Assembly (NCBI GenBank): GCA_928212115.1
Contig: CAKMRJ010005634.1
Location: forward strand, 253,478,527-253,542,526
Origin: Lactuca virosa
Taxonomy: Eukaryota > Streptophyta > Magnoliopsida > Asterales > Asteraceae
Reading direction: 5' to 3'
DNA length: 64,000 nt
The notes under the pieces are model-generated. The model had not been told where the DNA came from. It did no database searches and saw nothing but the letters and a program-made list of their open reading frames with translations. Each line of letters starts with the position of its first letter. Within the stretch, counting starts at the first letter, position 1. A program made the position numbers and the translations under genes. Positions 11,064-21,995 of this stretch are shown in pieces.

Positions 11064-11780
11064 TGTGACAACCTGATATTTCGAATCAATGTAATGATCT
11101 AAAAAGTCAAGTTTTGTAATCTCTTTTGATATAATGAAATTATCGTCAAAAATAAATTGTTTAAAAGTCTCTACTGGACTTCATAAATGATAGATATCGT
11201 GTCAAGGTTTTCAGAAATATAAAGAACACAAAAATCCGAGTTATAACGAAGAAGTTATGACCAACCTAAGATTCACGGCAAAACCGTCAATACTGTTAAA
11301 CGTAAAACGCGAAGTTTCAATACAATAATTTTTAGCCATAGGTATCTAAATGAAAGTTGTAGATATCATTAAACCGTGAACATACATAAAAAGAACACCC
11401 AAATCTGACTTCGTATGAGGAAGTTATGATTTTTCGAAGTAGACAGCTAAAAACTCGAAATAGAGATCGAGGGATTTTTGGCCGAAACAACCTAAATGAG
11501 AATCGAAGATCTCTGCAATAGTAGTGCAACGGTGAAAAGTCTGGCGAAAACGGATGTCAGATGTAGAAGTTATGGTTATATGACGGAGTTTTTGTGTCCC
11601 GGCCTGTTAAAAATAATTAATTAAAAATAAAGTCAATATTTGCCGACGAAATCTAAATGAGAGTTGTAGAGCATATTCTCACCTACGCGTGCATATATAG
11701 AACGTCGAAAATGGAGCTCGTACGCGGAAGTTACGGATTTTACAAGTTCGAGATACAAAATCCGAGGCTGTCAGGCATGG

Positions 11781-11938
11781 CCACGACGTGGCACAGATGG
11801 CCACGACGTGGCATCTTGATTGATGGGTTTTTAGGCTTGGCAGCAGATGTCTCGTCCATGGAAGAGGATAGGATCGACTCCACGACGTGGCAACCTTATG
11901 GCCACGACGTGGGACCCAAAAAAATGGAGCTATAAATA
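11781..11938 (+). promoter_or_regulatory. Element B 5' LTR promoter: four CCACGACGTGG repeats and TATA box
   Basis: CCACGACGTGG occurs at 11781-11791, 11801-11811, 11880-11890 and 11902-11912, and TATAAATA follows at 11931-11938. The 3' LTR repeats this at 20286, 20306, 20385 and 20407 with TATA at 20436-20443. Each repeat is palindromic around its centre and contains GACGTGG, an ACGT-core site of the kind bound by plant bZIP factors. Binding and inducibility are inferred. Confidence 0.7.
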
Positions 11939-12718
11939 GAGCTCAAGGGGTTCCGGGTTTCATTGCTCAACTCCCTTCTTTCTCGTGCCGAAGCTCTGCG
12001 TTTAAACCCTCGAAGCCATCCCGAAGTCCCGGTCTTCGCATCCAAGTTTCGAAGGAAGGTCTTACACTCTCGAGAATTCCCGAAAATCCCGAGAAAACCC
12101 GCTTTCTCCTGTCGAAGTTCTGCTCGGTTTTCATCTCACCATCTTCCCTCTATCAGGTGAGTTCATACCCCTACAACTAAGTTTTCAAATGCTTTGTAAA
12201 TGCTTTTATACACTTTTAAGGGGTGGGGGGGGGGGATACAAGTAAACACACGATTATCCTCGTGTGTAAAACATAAACCTTTTGCTATGCTTTTTGTTAT
12301 GAAATCAATCATATGTGATTTATAACTATTATACGAAAACGTTCTCATACAACATATCACAATAACACTTGTCTTTTTAGAATGAAACATGTTGTTATGT
12401 AAATATCACACACTTTACTTATGTTTGAGTATAAAGGTTCAATAATGTTATTACAAATGTTATACTTTACATACAAAGTCGACACTACACTAGGGTTTAT
12501 CATACAAACGAAACACACTTTTGGAAAAACTATAATAGGCATAGTTTACTAGATATTCATGAGATTTTTACATACTATGGATACTATATCAAGGAAATAC
12601 TTTCATATACAAGAACAAATGGACTTTTCATACGTAAATCTATTTGATACTAAGTTTTGTGAGATAATCAACTGCACGTACTTTCAAGTATGCAGTTAAA
12701 GTCCTGTATTATATACCA

Positions 12719-12903
12719 AAATCTCTTGTAGGGAGATCGTGATTCTTGTTTATAGATCTATACGGGATTGATAATCCCGCACCTAAACTGTTAGCTATAG
12801 TTAGACCGGCAGGTCTGGGGTGACAAACGTTATAACATTCCAACGCCTGAAGAACGTTGTTACAGGCAGTCTGGGTCAATAGCATGGTTATAAAACTCAC
12901 ATG
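12719..12903 (+). other. Conserved palindrome-hairpin module in R/U5 (copy in B 5' LTR)
   Basis: TATAGATCTATA (12751-12762) is followed by hairpin 1 (CGGGATT 12763-12769, AATCCCG 12773-12779), hairpin 2 (AGACC 12803-12807, GGTCT 12812-12816) and hairpin 3 (CAACG 12841-12845, CGTTG 12855-12859). The order recurs in the LTRs of B, C, E, H and I with different but still paired stems. This suggests a structured RNA. Function is unknown. Confidence 0.6.
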
Positions 12904-13496
12904 CAGTATTAAAAACACGTTGATTTACGGGGTTATCAAATGCCTTAGCGATTTTATACATACATAAATCTACTATTCTAGGCATGAAAAACACTAATGC
13001 ATTACAGTTTTGGAACTTTTAAACTACCATACGCTTATGGAAAAACATTGGATTTCTAGAAGCAAACATTCAAAACAGTCGGGTCTTGGTAGAAAACTAC
13101 TTTTATACTAGTAGGAAATATGGGATTTTCTAGGAGTTTTCAAACATCTACAAATAATTTCTTCAGATTTATAAAAACTTTAACATTTAATACTTATGAA
13201 CTCACCAGCTTAAATGCTGATCTACTCTTTCAAATCTACTTATATTTCTCAGGGATTCAGTAATACAGGTAAACTTCAGCTTTTGGAGAAGTGACGCTAA
13301 GGCGTCAGTTTAAAACTCATTTTTGTCATCATATTGTAATTTGTTTTTGGCAACAAATATCATTCAACAATGTACTTTTAAATTATATATATGATGGTTG
13401 TTTTACTTTCTTTACTATGTATTCAACTGTTACGATACTACATGAAGTCATCCGCCCTCGAACGATTCCGCCGTTCTGGTTTGGGGGTGTGACAGA

Positions 13497-13509
13497 TTGG
13501 TATCAGAGC
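13497..13509 (+). other. Element B primer binding site
   Basis: TTGGTATCAGAGC starts two bases after the 5' LTR and fits initiator tRNA-Met. Confidence 0.9.
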
Positions 13510-13758
13510 ATTGTTTATAGTGAACTAAGTATATCAAACCACATAGGATATACAAACTATAAATGCATAGGGACTAAAACTTTCTGATAAAACGTTTTTA
13601 CTCCTAAACCGCGTTTCATTTAACTTAAATTATTTGGGTCGTAAAAGTACAAATACATGCATACAACAATTTATTTTCATGGTTAGAACTATACAAGAGG
13701 TATAAAGACAAGTTGGACACTACGACTAGGCCTCAGAATATGTAATCGGATTTGGAAC

Positions 13759-13785
13759 GAATATATCCTGATCAACTATATTTAT
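13759..13785 (+). other. Leader hairpin with self-complementary loop (element B)
   Basis: The loop is CCTGATCAA (13767-13775), containing the 6-mer TGATCA. The arms GAATATA (13759-13765) and TATATTT (13777-13783) pair, with one closing mismatch and a wobble. The rest of 13511-13985 is AT-rich and non-coding. The same structure occurs in C, G, H and I. Confidence 0.5.
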
Positions 13786-13985
13786 CCGAGATCGGACTAA
13801 TGTATGTCGAGGAATGGTCATAGTGAGCAACAAGTCAAAACTTACCAAAAATAACACTGGTATCAAACATACAAACTTAAATAGTATAGGAGTATTTGGT
13901 AAATACAATAGTTTAACTTACATGCTTAGATTTACATGTTTTAATTTCTAGACAATTCTCATATCTCTATTCTCGCACAGACACA

Positions 13986-14594
13986 ATGGCTGGATTCCAC
14001 CCACCAGGGGATCCCTACTACCCAAATCAGGGCAATGGAGGATGGGTAGTGGAGGACCCCGAAGAGGATGAGGAACCCATGGAGGAGGAGGAAGAGGAAG
14101 GCTCTGATGGGACAGCCTCAGAACCAGAAGTAATCTACCCACCAGCCGTCCGACCTCCTGCGGTTCGAAGAGGTTTTCAAGGACCAACTCCCGTATGGGG
14201 AACTCACATTCACCATTGGAGTCAACAGCAAGGATTGCGCCCTCCCTACGGTATGTGTCGGGACTTCTACGACGTCAGTGGTGGAAGTTCAGCTGACAAG
14301 GATCTCCCAGTCATGGTGGGCAAAATAGCCAACCAGTCCTACCAATCAGGAGTCCAAGCGAACCGAATTCGCGAAGCCGACGTAGAGGTACAAGGTAACA
14401 CAGCCGATATCCGTCGCCTGGACAGGTTGCAGGAGGGTGCCCAACTCCACACCGACACACTCCGAGACCAGCTAAACACAGCCCTCTCTGAGATAAGGGA
14501 AATGAGAGAGCAAGCCACCTTTGACAGGCGCCTTATGGGGGCAAAGCAATCAAACACGGAGTCAAGCTCCAAGCGCAAACCACATCGCAAGTAG
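13986..14594 (+). CDS. Extra ORF upstream of gag, element B (202 aa, unknown function)
   Basis: The intact 202-codon ORF lies between leader and gag. Visible parts: MAGFHPPGDPYYPNQG at the start; a strongly acidic run of Glu around residues 25-40; conserved SEPEV; FQGPTPVW near residue 66; a block SADKDLPVMVGKIAN near residue 100; a heptad-like, probably coiled-coil region (about 125-185); and a basic tail (SSKRKPHRK). Homologues are at 23431, 48935 (-) and 55812 (-). No catalytic motif, membrane segment or zinc knuckle is visible. It is not gag and does not resemble an envelope protein. Known extra ORFs before gag occur in Ogre/Tat elements; homology to those cannot be judged here. The start is supported by the acceptor-like site five bases upstream. 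Confidence 0.8.
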   Translation: MAGFHPPGDPYYPNQGNGGWVVEDPEEDEEPMEEEEEEGSDGTASEPEVIYPPAVRPPAVRRGFQGPTPVWGTHIHHWSQQQGLRPPYGMCRDFYDVSGGSSADKDLPVMVGKIANQSYQSGVQANRIREADVEVQGNTADIRRLDRLQEGAQLHTDTLRDQLNTALSEIREMREQATFDRRLMGAKQSNTESSSKRKPHRK

Positions 14595-14945
14595 TACTTG
14601 CCCGACTCCTAAAATTTTGTCATAGAATAGGATCTCGGCTAAAAGTCTTACTTTTCTTTAACTTCTGTATCGGAAACCCTTAGAAGGGTCAAAATTTTCC
14701 TAACTTCAAATGTAAGTCAACGTATGTTTAATATATATGAAGCAATTCCTTTGTGTGTTAATTCTTTGAATACCAATCTGATTCATAAGGATATCTATCA
14801 CTATGCAAACTTTTATTATGAATCAAGCTCTAAACCTTGGGTAGGTCAGTCAAATTCATAAATTGATAAAAATAGCAAATTTATTAACACACAGCTTCCA
14901 ATCATTAAAGACTTATGTTCTTCATTCTATTTCTCTAGCAGAACG
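14595..14945 (+). other. Spacer between extra ORF and gag of element B
   Basis: This is AT-rich non-coding sequence with no recognised gene. It ends in a pyrimidine-rich stretch and CTAGCAG, an acceptor-like site directly before the gag ATG, which suggests gag is expressed from a differently spliced or unspliced RNA. Confidence 0.5.
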
Positions 14946-17900
14946 ATGCCGCCCCGCAGATCTACACACCGTGTCAACAACGCAACACCTCCACTACCAC
15001 CACCTCCATCAACAGATAAAGCCGCCTTGATAGCTGCTGTAACAGCTGCAGTGACAGCAGCAATGGCACAGATAAGTAACAATGGGTATGGAGGGGGAGT
15101 AAATAGCTCTACGAATGGCCAACGGCAGGGTCGTTCAGGGGACTGCACCTTCAAGGATTTCACCAATAGCAAGCCCATATCTTTTAATGGATCTGGAGGG
15201 ATAATGGCTCTATCACAATGGATAGAGAAAACAGAAGCGGTTTTTGAGATCTGTGCATGTCTGGAAGTGAGCAAGGTAAAATTTTCTGTTTGTACATTCT
15301 CCGAGAGAGCTCTGACGTGGTGGAATGGCCATGTCAAGTCACTAACTCTGGTAGTGGCTAATTCTATGGGCTGGGAGAATCTAAAGCAAATGTTAATGCA
15401 AGAGTACTGTCCAAGGGGCGAAGTACAAAAGCTAGAGCAGGAACTTTGGAGCCTTACTATGGTAGGCTCGGACATCACAACCTATACCAATAGGTTTAGT
15501 GATTTGGCAATCCTTTGCCCAGGGATGCTTGCTCTAGAGAGCAAGAAGATCGAGAGGTACATCTGGGGAATGGCACCCCAGATTCGAGGAAGTGTACTAG
15601 CTTCCAAACCAGTCACTTTCGATAGTGCCAAACAGTTGGCACAAGCTCTCGTTGACCATGGAGTCTGCCAAGGCTTCGCAACTACGGTTCCAGAGCAAAC
15701 CATAGGAAACAACAACAACAACAACAGTACCAACAACAACAGCAAGAAGAAGTTTTGGAACAAGAGGAAGAGTCAGTTTTCACAGGAACCTTCCAAGAAG
15801 CAACAAATAGTGGTAGTCCATGCCGCTACTACCCCTACTGCTGCTCCTATTACCTCTGCTCCAGCGAAGCAGTATGCTGGGAACCTACCAAAGTGTAGAA
15901 AATGCAATCTCCATCACAACGGAAATTATCAGGAGATGCACTGCAACAACTGCAACAGGAAAGGGCACACTGCCCGTTTCTGTAAAGCACCGACACGACC
16001 AATCACCCAAGTCCCTGGAGTCGGTGTAGGCCAGGCGTGTTATGGGTGTGGTGAGGCTGGACACTACAAGAGAGACTGCCCTAAGGCAAGGAATGCTGGC
16101 GGCATAGGAAGAGTGCTGGCAATAGGGCAGAACGAAGCACTACCTGATCCCACGGTGGTTACGGGTACGTTTCTCCTCGATAGCGCTTATGCATGCATAC
16201 TCTTTGATTGTGGTGTGGAGAGGAGTTTCGTGAGTCATAAATTCAAACACATACTAAAAGGGAACCCTAAATCACTCAATAAGATATTTACAGTAGAAAT
16301 GGAAAACGGTAGAACAGAAAGCACAAACGATATGTACATAGGTTGCACACTAACTCTAAACGAACATTCATTTCCAATCGATCTAATGCCGATCACTATA
16401 AAGAGCTTTGATGTCATCATCGGTATGGATTGGTTAAGCCTGCACCATGCCGATATACTTTGTCACGAAAGGGCCGTTCGCCTAAATCTGCCAAACGGCG
16501 AAACTCTGGTCATTTATGGTGACAAACCCGGTACCAATTTACAAATCATCTCTTGCGTCAAAGCCCAGAAATACCTGCGTAAGGAGTACCATACCTTCTT
16601 AGCCCACGTAGTAGATAAGGAAAAAGAAGCGAAAGACCTCAAAGATATTCCAGAAGTCTGCGATTTTCCTGATATCTTCCCTGAAGATCTTCCAGGAGTC
16701 CCACTAGAACGACAAGTGGAGTTCAGACTCGATTTAATCCCCGGAGCTACCCCAGTAGCTAAGTCGCCGTATCGTCTAGCGCCAGCTGAGATGCAGGAAT
16801 TATCCAGCCAATTAAACGAACTACTCAACAAAGGATTCATCAGACCGAGCTTCTTACCTTGGGGAGCGCCAGTCCTGTTCGTAAAGAAGAAGGATGGATC
16901 TTTCCGCATGTGCATTGATTACCGGGAACTCAACAAGCTCACTATCAAGAACCGATATCCCCTGCCACGCACTGACGACTTGCTCGACCAACTCCAAGGA
17001 GCGTGTTATTTCTCGAAGATCGATTTAAGATCCGGGTATCATCAGCTGCGAGTCTTGGAAGGAGATTCCCAAAACAGCCTTTCGAACTCATTATGGTCAC
17101 TACGAGTTTGTAGTGATGCCCTTTGGATTAACAAATGCACCGGCGGTGTTCATGGACTTAATGAACCGAGTGTGTCGTTCATTCTTGGACAAATTTGTGA
17201 TCGTGTTCATAGACGATATACTCGTCTATTCAAAGAGTAAAGAGGAACATGGTCAACACCTCCGACAAATCTTGGAAACTCTAAGAAAAGAGAAACTATA
17301 CGCAAAATTCTCAAAGTGCGAATTTTGGATTCGGAAAGTAGATTTCCTAGGTCACGTGGTTAGCAAAGACGGGATACACGTGGACCCTTCCAAAATCAAG
17401 GCAATAGAGAACTGGTCAGCACCAAGAACTCCAACGGAAATCCGACAATTCTTGGGCCTTGCTGGCTATTACCGAAGATTTATACAAAACTTCTCAAATA
17501 TTGCTAAACCACTTACCACCTTGACCCAGAAGGGCGTAACTTTCAATTGGGGAGAAAGACAAGACGCTGCATTCCAAACACTGAAGCAAGCACTATGCAT
17601 CACACCTATATTCTCCTTGCCAGAAGGAACAGAAGACTTCGTAGTCTACTGTGATGCATCTAATCAAGGTCTTGGATGTGTTCTAATGCAACGAGGAAAG
17701 GTCATCTCCTACGCCTCGAGACAACTTAAGACGCACGAGGTCAACTACACTACACACGACCTTGAACTGGGAGCAGTCGTATTCGCCTTAAAAATTTGGA
17801 GACACTATCTCTACGGCACAAAATGCACAATCTTTACCGATCACAAGAGCCTTCAACACATCCTCAATCAAAAGGAACTCAACATGAGGCAAAGACGATG

Positions 17901-19493
17901 GGTTGAACTGTTGAATGACTACGAATGTGAAATTCGTTATCATCGAGGAAAAGCGAATGTGGTAGCTGATGCTCTTAGTCGAAAGGAATACTCGGGCCGC
18001 CGAGTAAAATCCTTAACCGTGACGATCCATTCACACCTGTCCACACAAATCAAGGAAGCTCAGAGGGAAGCCTTGAAAACAGAGAATGTGATGGGTGAAA
18101 CCTTAAGGGGAATGGATAAGAATCTTCAACTCAAGGGCGACGGAGTTCGCTACTTCATGGATCGGATCTGGACACCGAGGTTTGGTGGATTCAGAGACGT
18201 GGTCATGAATGAGGCTCATAAGACTCGATACTCCGTGCATCCAGGTTCGGACAAGATGTATCAGGACCTCAAGAAACTGAATTGGTGGCCGAACATGAAA
18301 GTAGAGATCGCTAGCTATGTGGGCAGATGTTTGACTTGCGCCAAAGTCAAGGTAGAGTACCAAAAGCCATCAGGATTACTACAACAACCCGAAATACCCG
18401 AGTGGAAGTGGGAACGGATAACCATGGATTTCATAACCAAATTGCCCAAGACAGCAGGTGGGTTAGACATCATATGGGTAATCGTCGATAGATTAACAAA
18501 ATCCGCACACTTCCTACCCATAAAGGAAACCGACAAGATGGAGAAGCTAGCTCGAACTTACATCTGAGAGATTGTATGACTGCATGGTGTACCAATATCC
18601 ATTATCTCTGACGGAGATAGTAGGTTCACCTCGCGATTCTGGCAGTCGCTGCAAAAGTCTCTAGGAACGAGGCTATACATGAGTACCGCTTACCATCCAC
18701 AAACCGACGGTCAAAGTGAGAGGACCATACAAACCTTGGAAGATATGATAAGAACTTGTGTAATCGATTTTGGTAAAGCATGGGATACCCATTTACCACT
18801 AGTCGAATTCTCATACAACAATAGCTATCACTCCAACATTAAAGTTGCTCCATTCGAGGCCCTCTATGGCGTGAAGTGCAGATCGCCACTGTGCTGGGCT
18901 GAAGTGGGTGACACGCAACTAGCCAATGGACAAGTACCCGACACCGCTCTCACAGGCCCAGAAATTATACGAGAAACAACTGAGAAGATTGTTCAGATTC
19001 GGGAACGACTAAAGGCTTCAAGAGACAGACAAAAGAGTTATGCGGACAAAAGACAAAAGCCCTTGGAATTTCAGGTCGGGGACCGAGTGCTATTAATGGT
19101 CTCGCCCTGGAAAGGGTTAATACCTTTCGGAAAACGTGGGAAACTAAACCCAAGATATATCGGACCATTCGAGATCCTTGCAAGGATCGGTCCCGTAGCA
19201 TACAAACTTCGACTACCACAGGAACTCAATAACGTACATCCTACCTTTCATGTGTCAAACTTGAAGAAATGTTTGTCCGATGAGACCCTCGTCGTCCCTC
19301 TAGACGAAATCAAAATCAACGAGAGTCTCCACTTTATAGAGGAACCAATTGAGGTCATGGATAGGGAAATTAAAAGAACAAAACAAAGTCGCATACCCAT
19401 TGTGAAGGTCCGCGGAATGCAAAGCGGGGACCTGAATACACTTTGGAGCGCGAAGATCAAATGAAACAAAAGTATCCGCATCTCATTCCCTAA
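14946..19493 (+). pseudogene. Element B gag-pol
   Basis: One long frame (14946-17240) holds the Gag N-terminus MPPRRSTHR, capsid, an Asn-rich linker, and zinc knuckles (CNNCNRKGHTARFC and CYGCGEAGHYKRDC), then protease, then RT up to YHQLRV. A frameshift near 17068 moves to frame 17113-18567, with RT FIDDIL, RNase H (YCDAS, TDHKSL, ADALSR) and integrase CLTC, MDFI. TGA codons at 18565-18567 and 18577-18579 stand where the copies in H have CGA. The rest of integrase (AYHPQTDGQSERT) follows, and a 1-nt loss near 19415 shifts the chromodomain-like end. The protease active site reads LFDCG rather than LFDSG. Gag and pol are fused without a stop, as in chromoviruses. Confidence 0.95.
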
Positions 19494-19520
19494 TCCATAA
19501 ATATTTATCTTACATTAAAT

Positions 19521-19553
19521 TTCGGGACGAAATTCCCTCTAACGGGGGGATGA
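19521..19553 (+). other. Element B polypurine tract and conserved upstream palindrome
   Basis: AATTTCG-GGA-CGAAATT (from 19518) precedes the run AACGGGGGGATGA, which ends at the 3' LTR. The same pair of features precedes the 3' LTR in C, H and I. Confidence 0.8.
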
Positions 19554-21995
19554 TGTGACAACCCGATATTTCGAATCAATGTAATGACCTAAAAAGTCAA
19601 GTTTTGTAATCTCTTTTGATATAATGAAATTATCGTCAAAAATAAATTGTTTAAAAGTCTCTACTGGACTTCATAAATGATAGATATCGTGTCAAGGTTT
19701 TCAGAAATATAAAGAACACAAAAATCCGAGTTATAACGAAGAAGTTATGACCAACCTAAGATTCATGGCAAAACCGTCAATACTGTTAAACGTAAAACGC
19801 GAAGTTTCAATACAATAATTTTTAGCCATAGGTATCTAAATGAAAGTTGTAGATATCATTAAACCGTGAACATACATAAAAAGAACGCCCATATCTGACT
19901 TCGTATGAGGAAGTTATGATTTTTCGAAGTTTTGGATATAACAGTAGACAGCTAAAAACTCGAAATAGAGATCGAGGGATTTTTGGCCGAAACAACCTAA
20001 ATAAGAATCTAAGATCTCCGCAATAGTAGTGCAACGGTGAAAAGTCTGGCGAAAACGGACGTCGGATGAAGAAGTTATGGTTATATGACGGAGTTTTCGT
20101 GTCCTGGCCTGTTAAAAATAATTAATTAAAAATAAAGTCAATATTTGCCGACAAAATCTAAACGAGAGTTGTAGAGCATATTCTCACCTACGCGTGCATA
20201 TATAGAACGTCGAAAACGGAGCTTGTACGTGGAAGTTACGGATTTTACAAGTTCGAGATACAAAATCCGAGGCTGTCAGGCATGGCCACGACGTGGCACA
20301 GATGGCCACGACGTGGCATCTTGATTGATGGGTTTTTAGGCTTGGCAGCAGACGTCTCGTCCATGGAAGAGGATAGGATCGACTCCACGACGTGGCAACC
20401 TTATGGCCACGACGTGGGACCCAAAAAAATGGAGCTATAAATAGAGCTCAAGGGGTTCCGGGTTTCATTGCTCAACTCCCTTCTTTCTCGTGCCGAAGCT
20501 CTGCGTTTAAACCCTCGAAGGCATCCCGAAGTCCCGGTCTTCGCATCTAAGTTTCGAAGGAAGGTCTTACACTCTCGAGAATTCCCGAGAATCCCGAGAA
20601 AACCCGCTTTCTCCTGTCGAAGTTCTGCTCGGTTTTCATCTCACCATCTTCCCTCTATCAGGTGAGTTCATACCCCTACAACTAAGTTTTCAAATGCTTT
20701 GTAAATGCTTTTATACACTTTTAAGGGGTGGGGGGGATACAAGTAAACACACGATTATCCTCGTGTGTAAAACATAAACCTTTTGCTATGCTTTTTGTTA
20801 TGAATTCAATCATATGTGATTTATAACTATTATACGAAAACGTTCTCATACAACATATCACAATAACACTTGTCTTTTTGGAATGAAACATGTTGTTATG
20901 TAAATATCACACACTTTACTTATGTTTGAGTATAAAGGTTCAATAATGTTATTACAAATGTTATACTTTACATACAAAGTCGACACTACACTAGGGTTTA
21001 TCATACAAACGAAACACACTTTTGGAAAAACTATAATAGGCATAGTTTACTAGATATTCATGAGATTTTTACATACTATGGATACTATATCAAGGAAATA
21101 CTTTCATATACAAGAACAAATGGACTTTTCATACATAAATCTATTTGATACTAAGTTTTGTGAGACAATCAACTGCACGTACTTTCAAGTATGCAGTTAA
21201 AGTCCTGTATTATATACCAAAATCTCTTGTAGGGAGAGCGTGATTCTTGTGTATAGATCTATACGGGATTGACAATCCCGCACCTAAACTGTTAACTACA
21301 GTTAGACCGGCAGGTCTGGGGTGACAAACGTCATAACATTCCAACGCCTGAAGAACGTTGTTACAGGCAGTCTGGGTCAATAGCATGGTTATAAAACTCA
21401 CATGGAGTATTAAAAACACGTTGATTTACGGGGTTATCAAATGCCTTAGCGATTTTATACATACATAAATCTACTATTCTAGGCATGAAAAACACTAATG
21501 CATTACAGTTTTGGAACTTTTAAACTACCATATGCTTATGGAAAAACATTGGATTTCTAGAAGCAAACATTCAAAACAGTCTGGTCTTGGTAGAAAACTA
21601 CTTTTATACTAGTAGGAAATATGGGATTTTCTAGGAGTTTTCAAACATCTACAAATAATTTCTTCAGATTTATAAAAACTTTAACATTTAATACTTATGA
21701 ACTCACCAGCTTAAATGCTGATCTACTCTTTCAAATCTACTTGTATTTCTCAGGGATTCAGTAATACAGGTAAACTTCAGCTTTTGGAGAAGTGACGCTA
21801 AGGCGTCAGTTTAAAACTCATTTTTGTCATCATATTGTAATTTGTTTTTGGCAACAAGTATAATTCAACAATGTAACTTTTAAATTATATATATGATGGT
21901 TGTTTTACTTTCTTTACTATGCATTCAACTGTTACGATACTACATGAACTCATCCGCCCTCGAACGATTCCGCCGTTCTGGTTTGGGGTGTGACA
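19554..21995 (+). repeat. Element B 3' LTR
   Basis: This is 2,442 bp, a near copy of 11064-13494. Small differences include a short insertion near 19930 (TTTTGGATATAACAG) and a shorter G-run. It carries the four CCACGACGTGG repeats, a TATA box (20436), a donor-like site (intron side from 20662) and the palindrome module (GTATAGATCTATAC at 21251-21264). Confidence 0.95.

Larger units (their letters stand above)
11064..13494 (+). repeat. Element B 5' LTR
   Basis: This is 2,431 bp and matches 19554-21995. It contains a promoter with a TATA box at 11931, a donor-like CAG/GTGAGTTC (intron side from 12157), a G-run near 12222-12236, and the conserved palindrome-hairpin module at 12719-12903. From the TATA box, U3 is about 0.9 kb and R/U5 about 1.5 kb. 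Confidence 0.95.
12157..13980 (+). other. Candidate leader intron of element B (to extra ORF; alternative end at 14941)
   Basis: The donor is CTATCAG/GTGAGTTC. One acceptor is TATTCTCGCACAG (ends 13980), five bases before the extra-ORF ATG at 13986. A second is ATTTCTCTAGCAG (ends 14941), four bases before the gag ATG at 14946. Use of either removes the primer site from the message. No transcript is available here. Confidence 0.5.
11064..21995 (+). mobile_element. Element B: Ty3/chromovirus with extra ORF, nearly complete
   Basis: Termini are TGTGACAACC (11064) and ..GGGGTGTGACA (21995), with the perfect TSD GTGGT (11059-11063 and 21996-22000). Order: 5' LTR, primer site, loop-palindrome hairpin, extra ORF, gag-pol, polypurine tract, 3' LTR. 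It is 10,932 bp. The LTRs are very similar, so it is fairly young. Gag-pol is broken by a frameshift in RT, two TGA codons in integrase and a deletion of one base near the C-terminus. Confidence 0.96.

Noticed and set aside
13497..13509. tRNA-Met gene fragment
   Set aside because: It is a primer binding site: only the 3' complement of tRNA, next to an LTR end.
14946..14975. Host gene start from the MPPRRS reading
   Set aside because: It continues into capsid and zinc knuckles of a retrotransposon.
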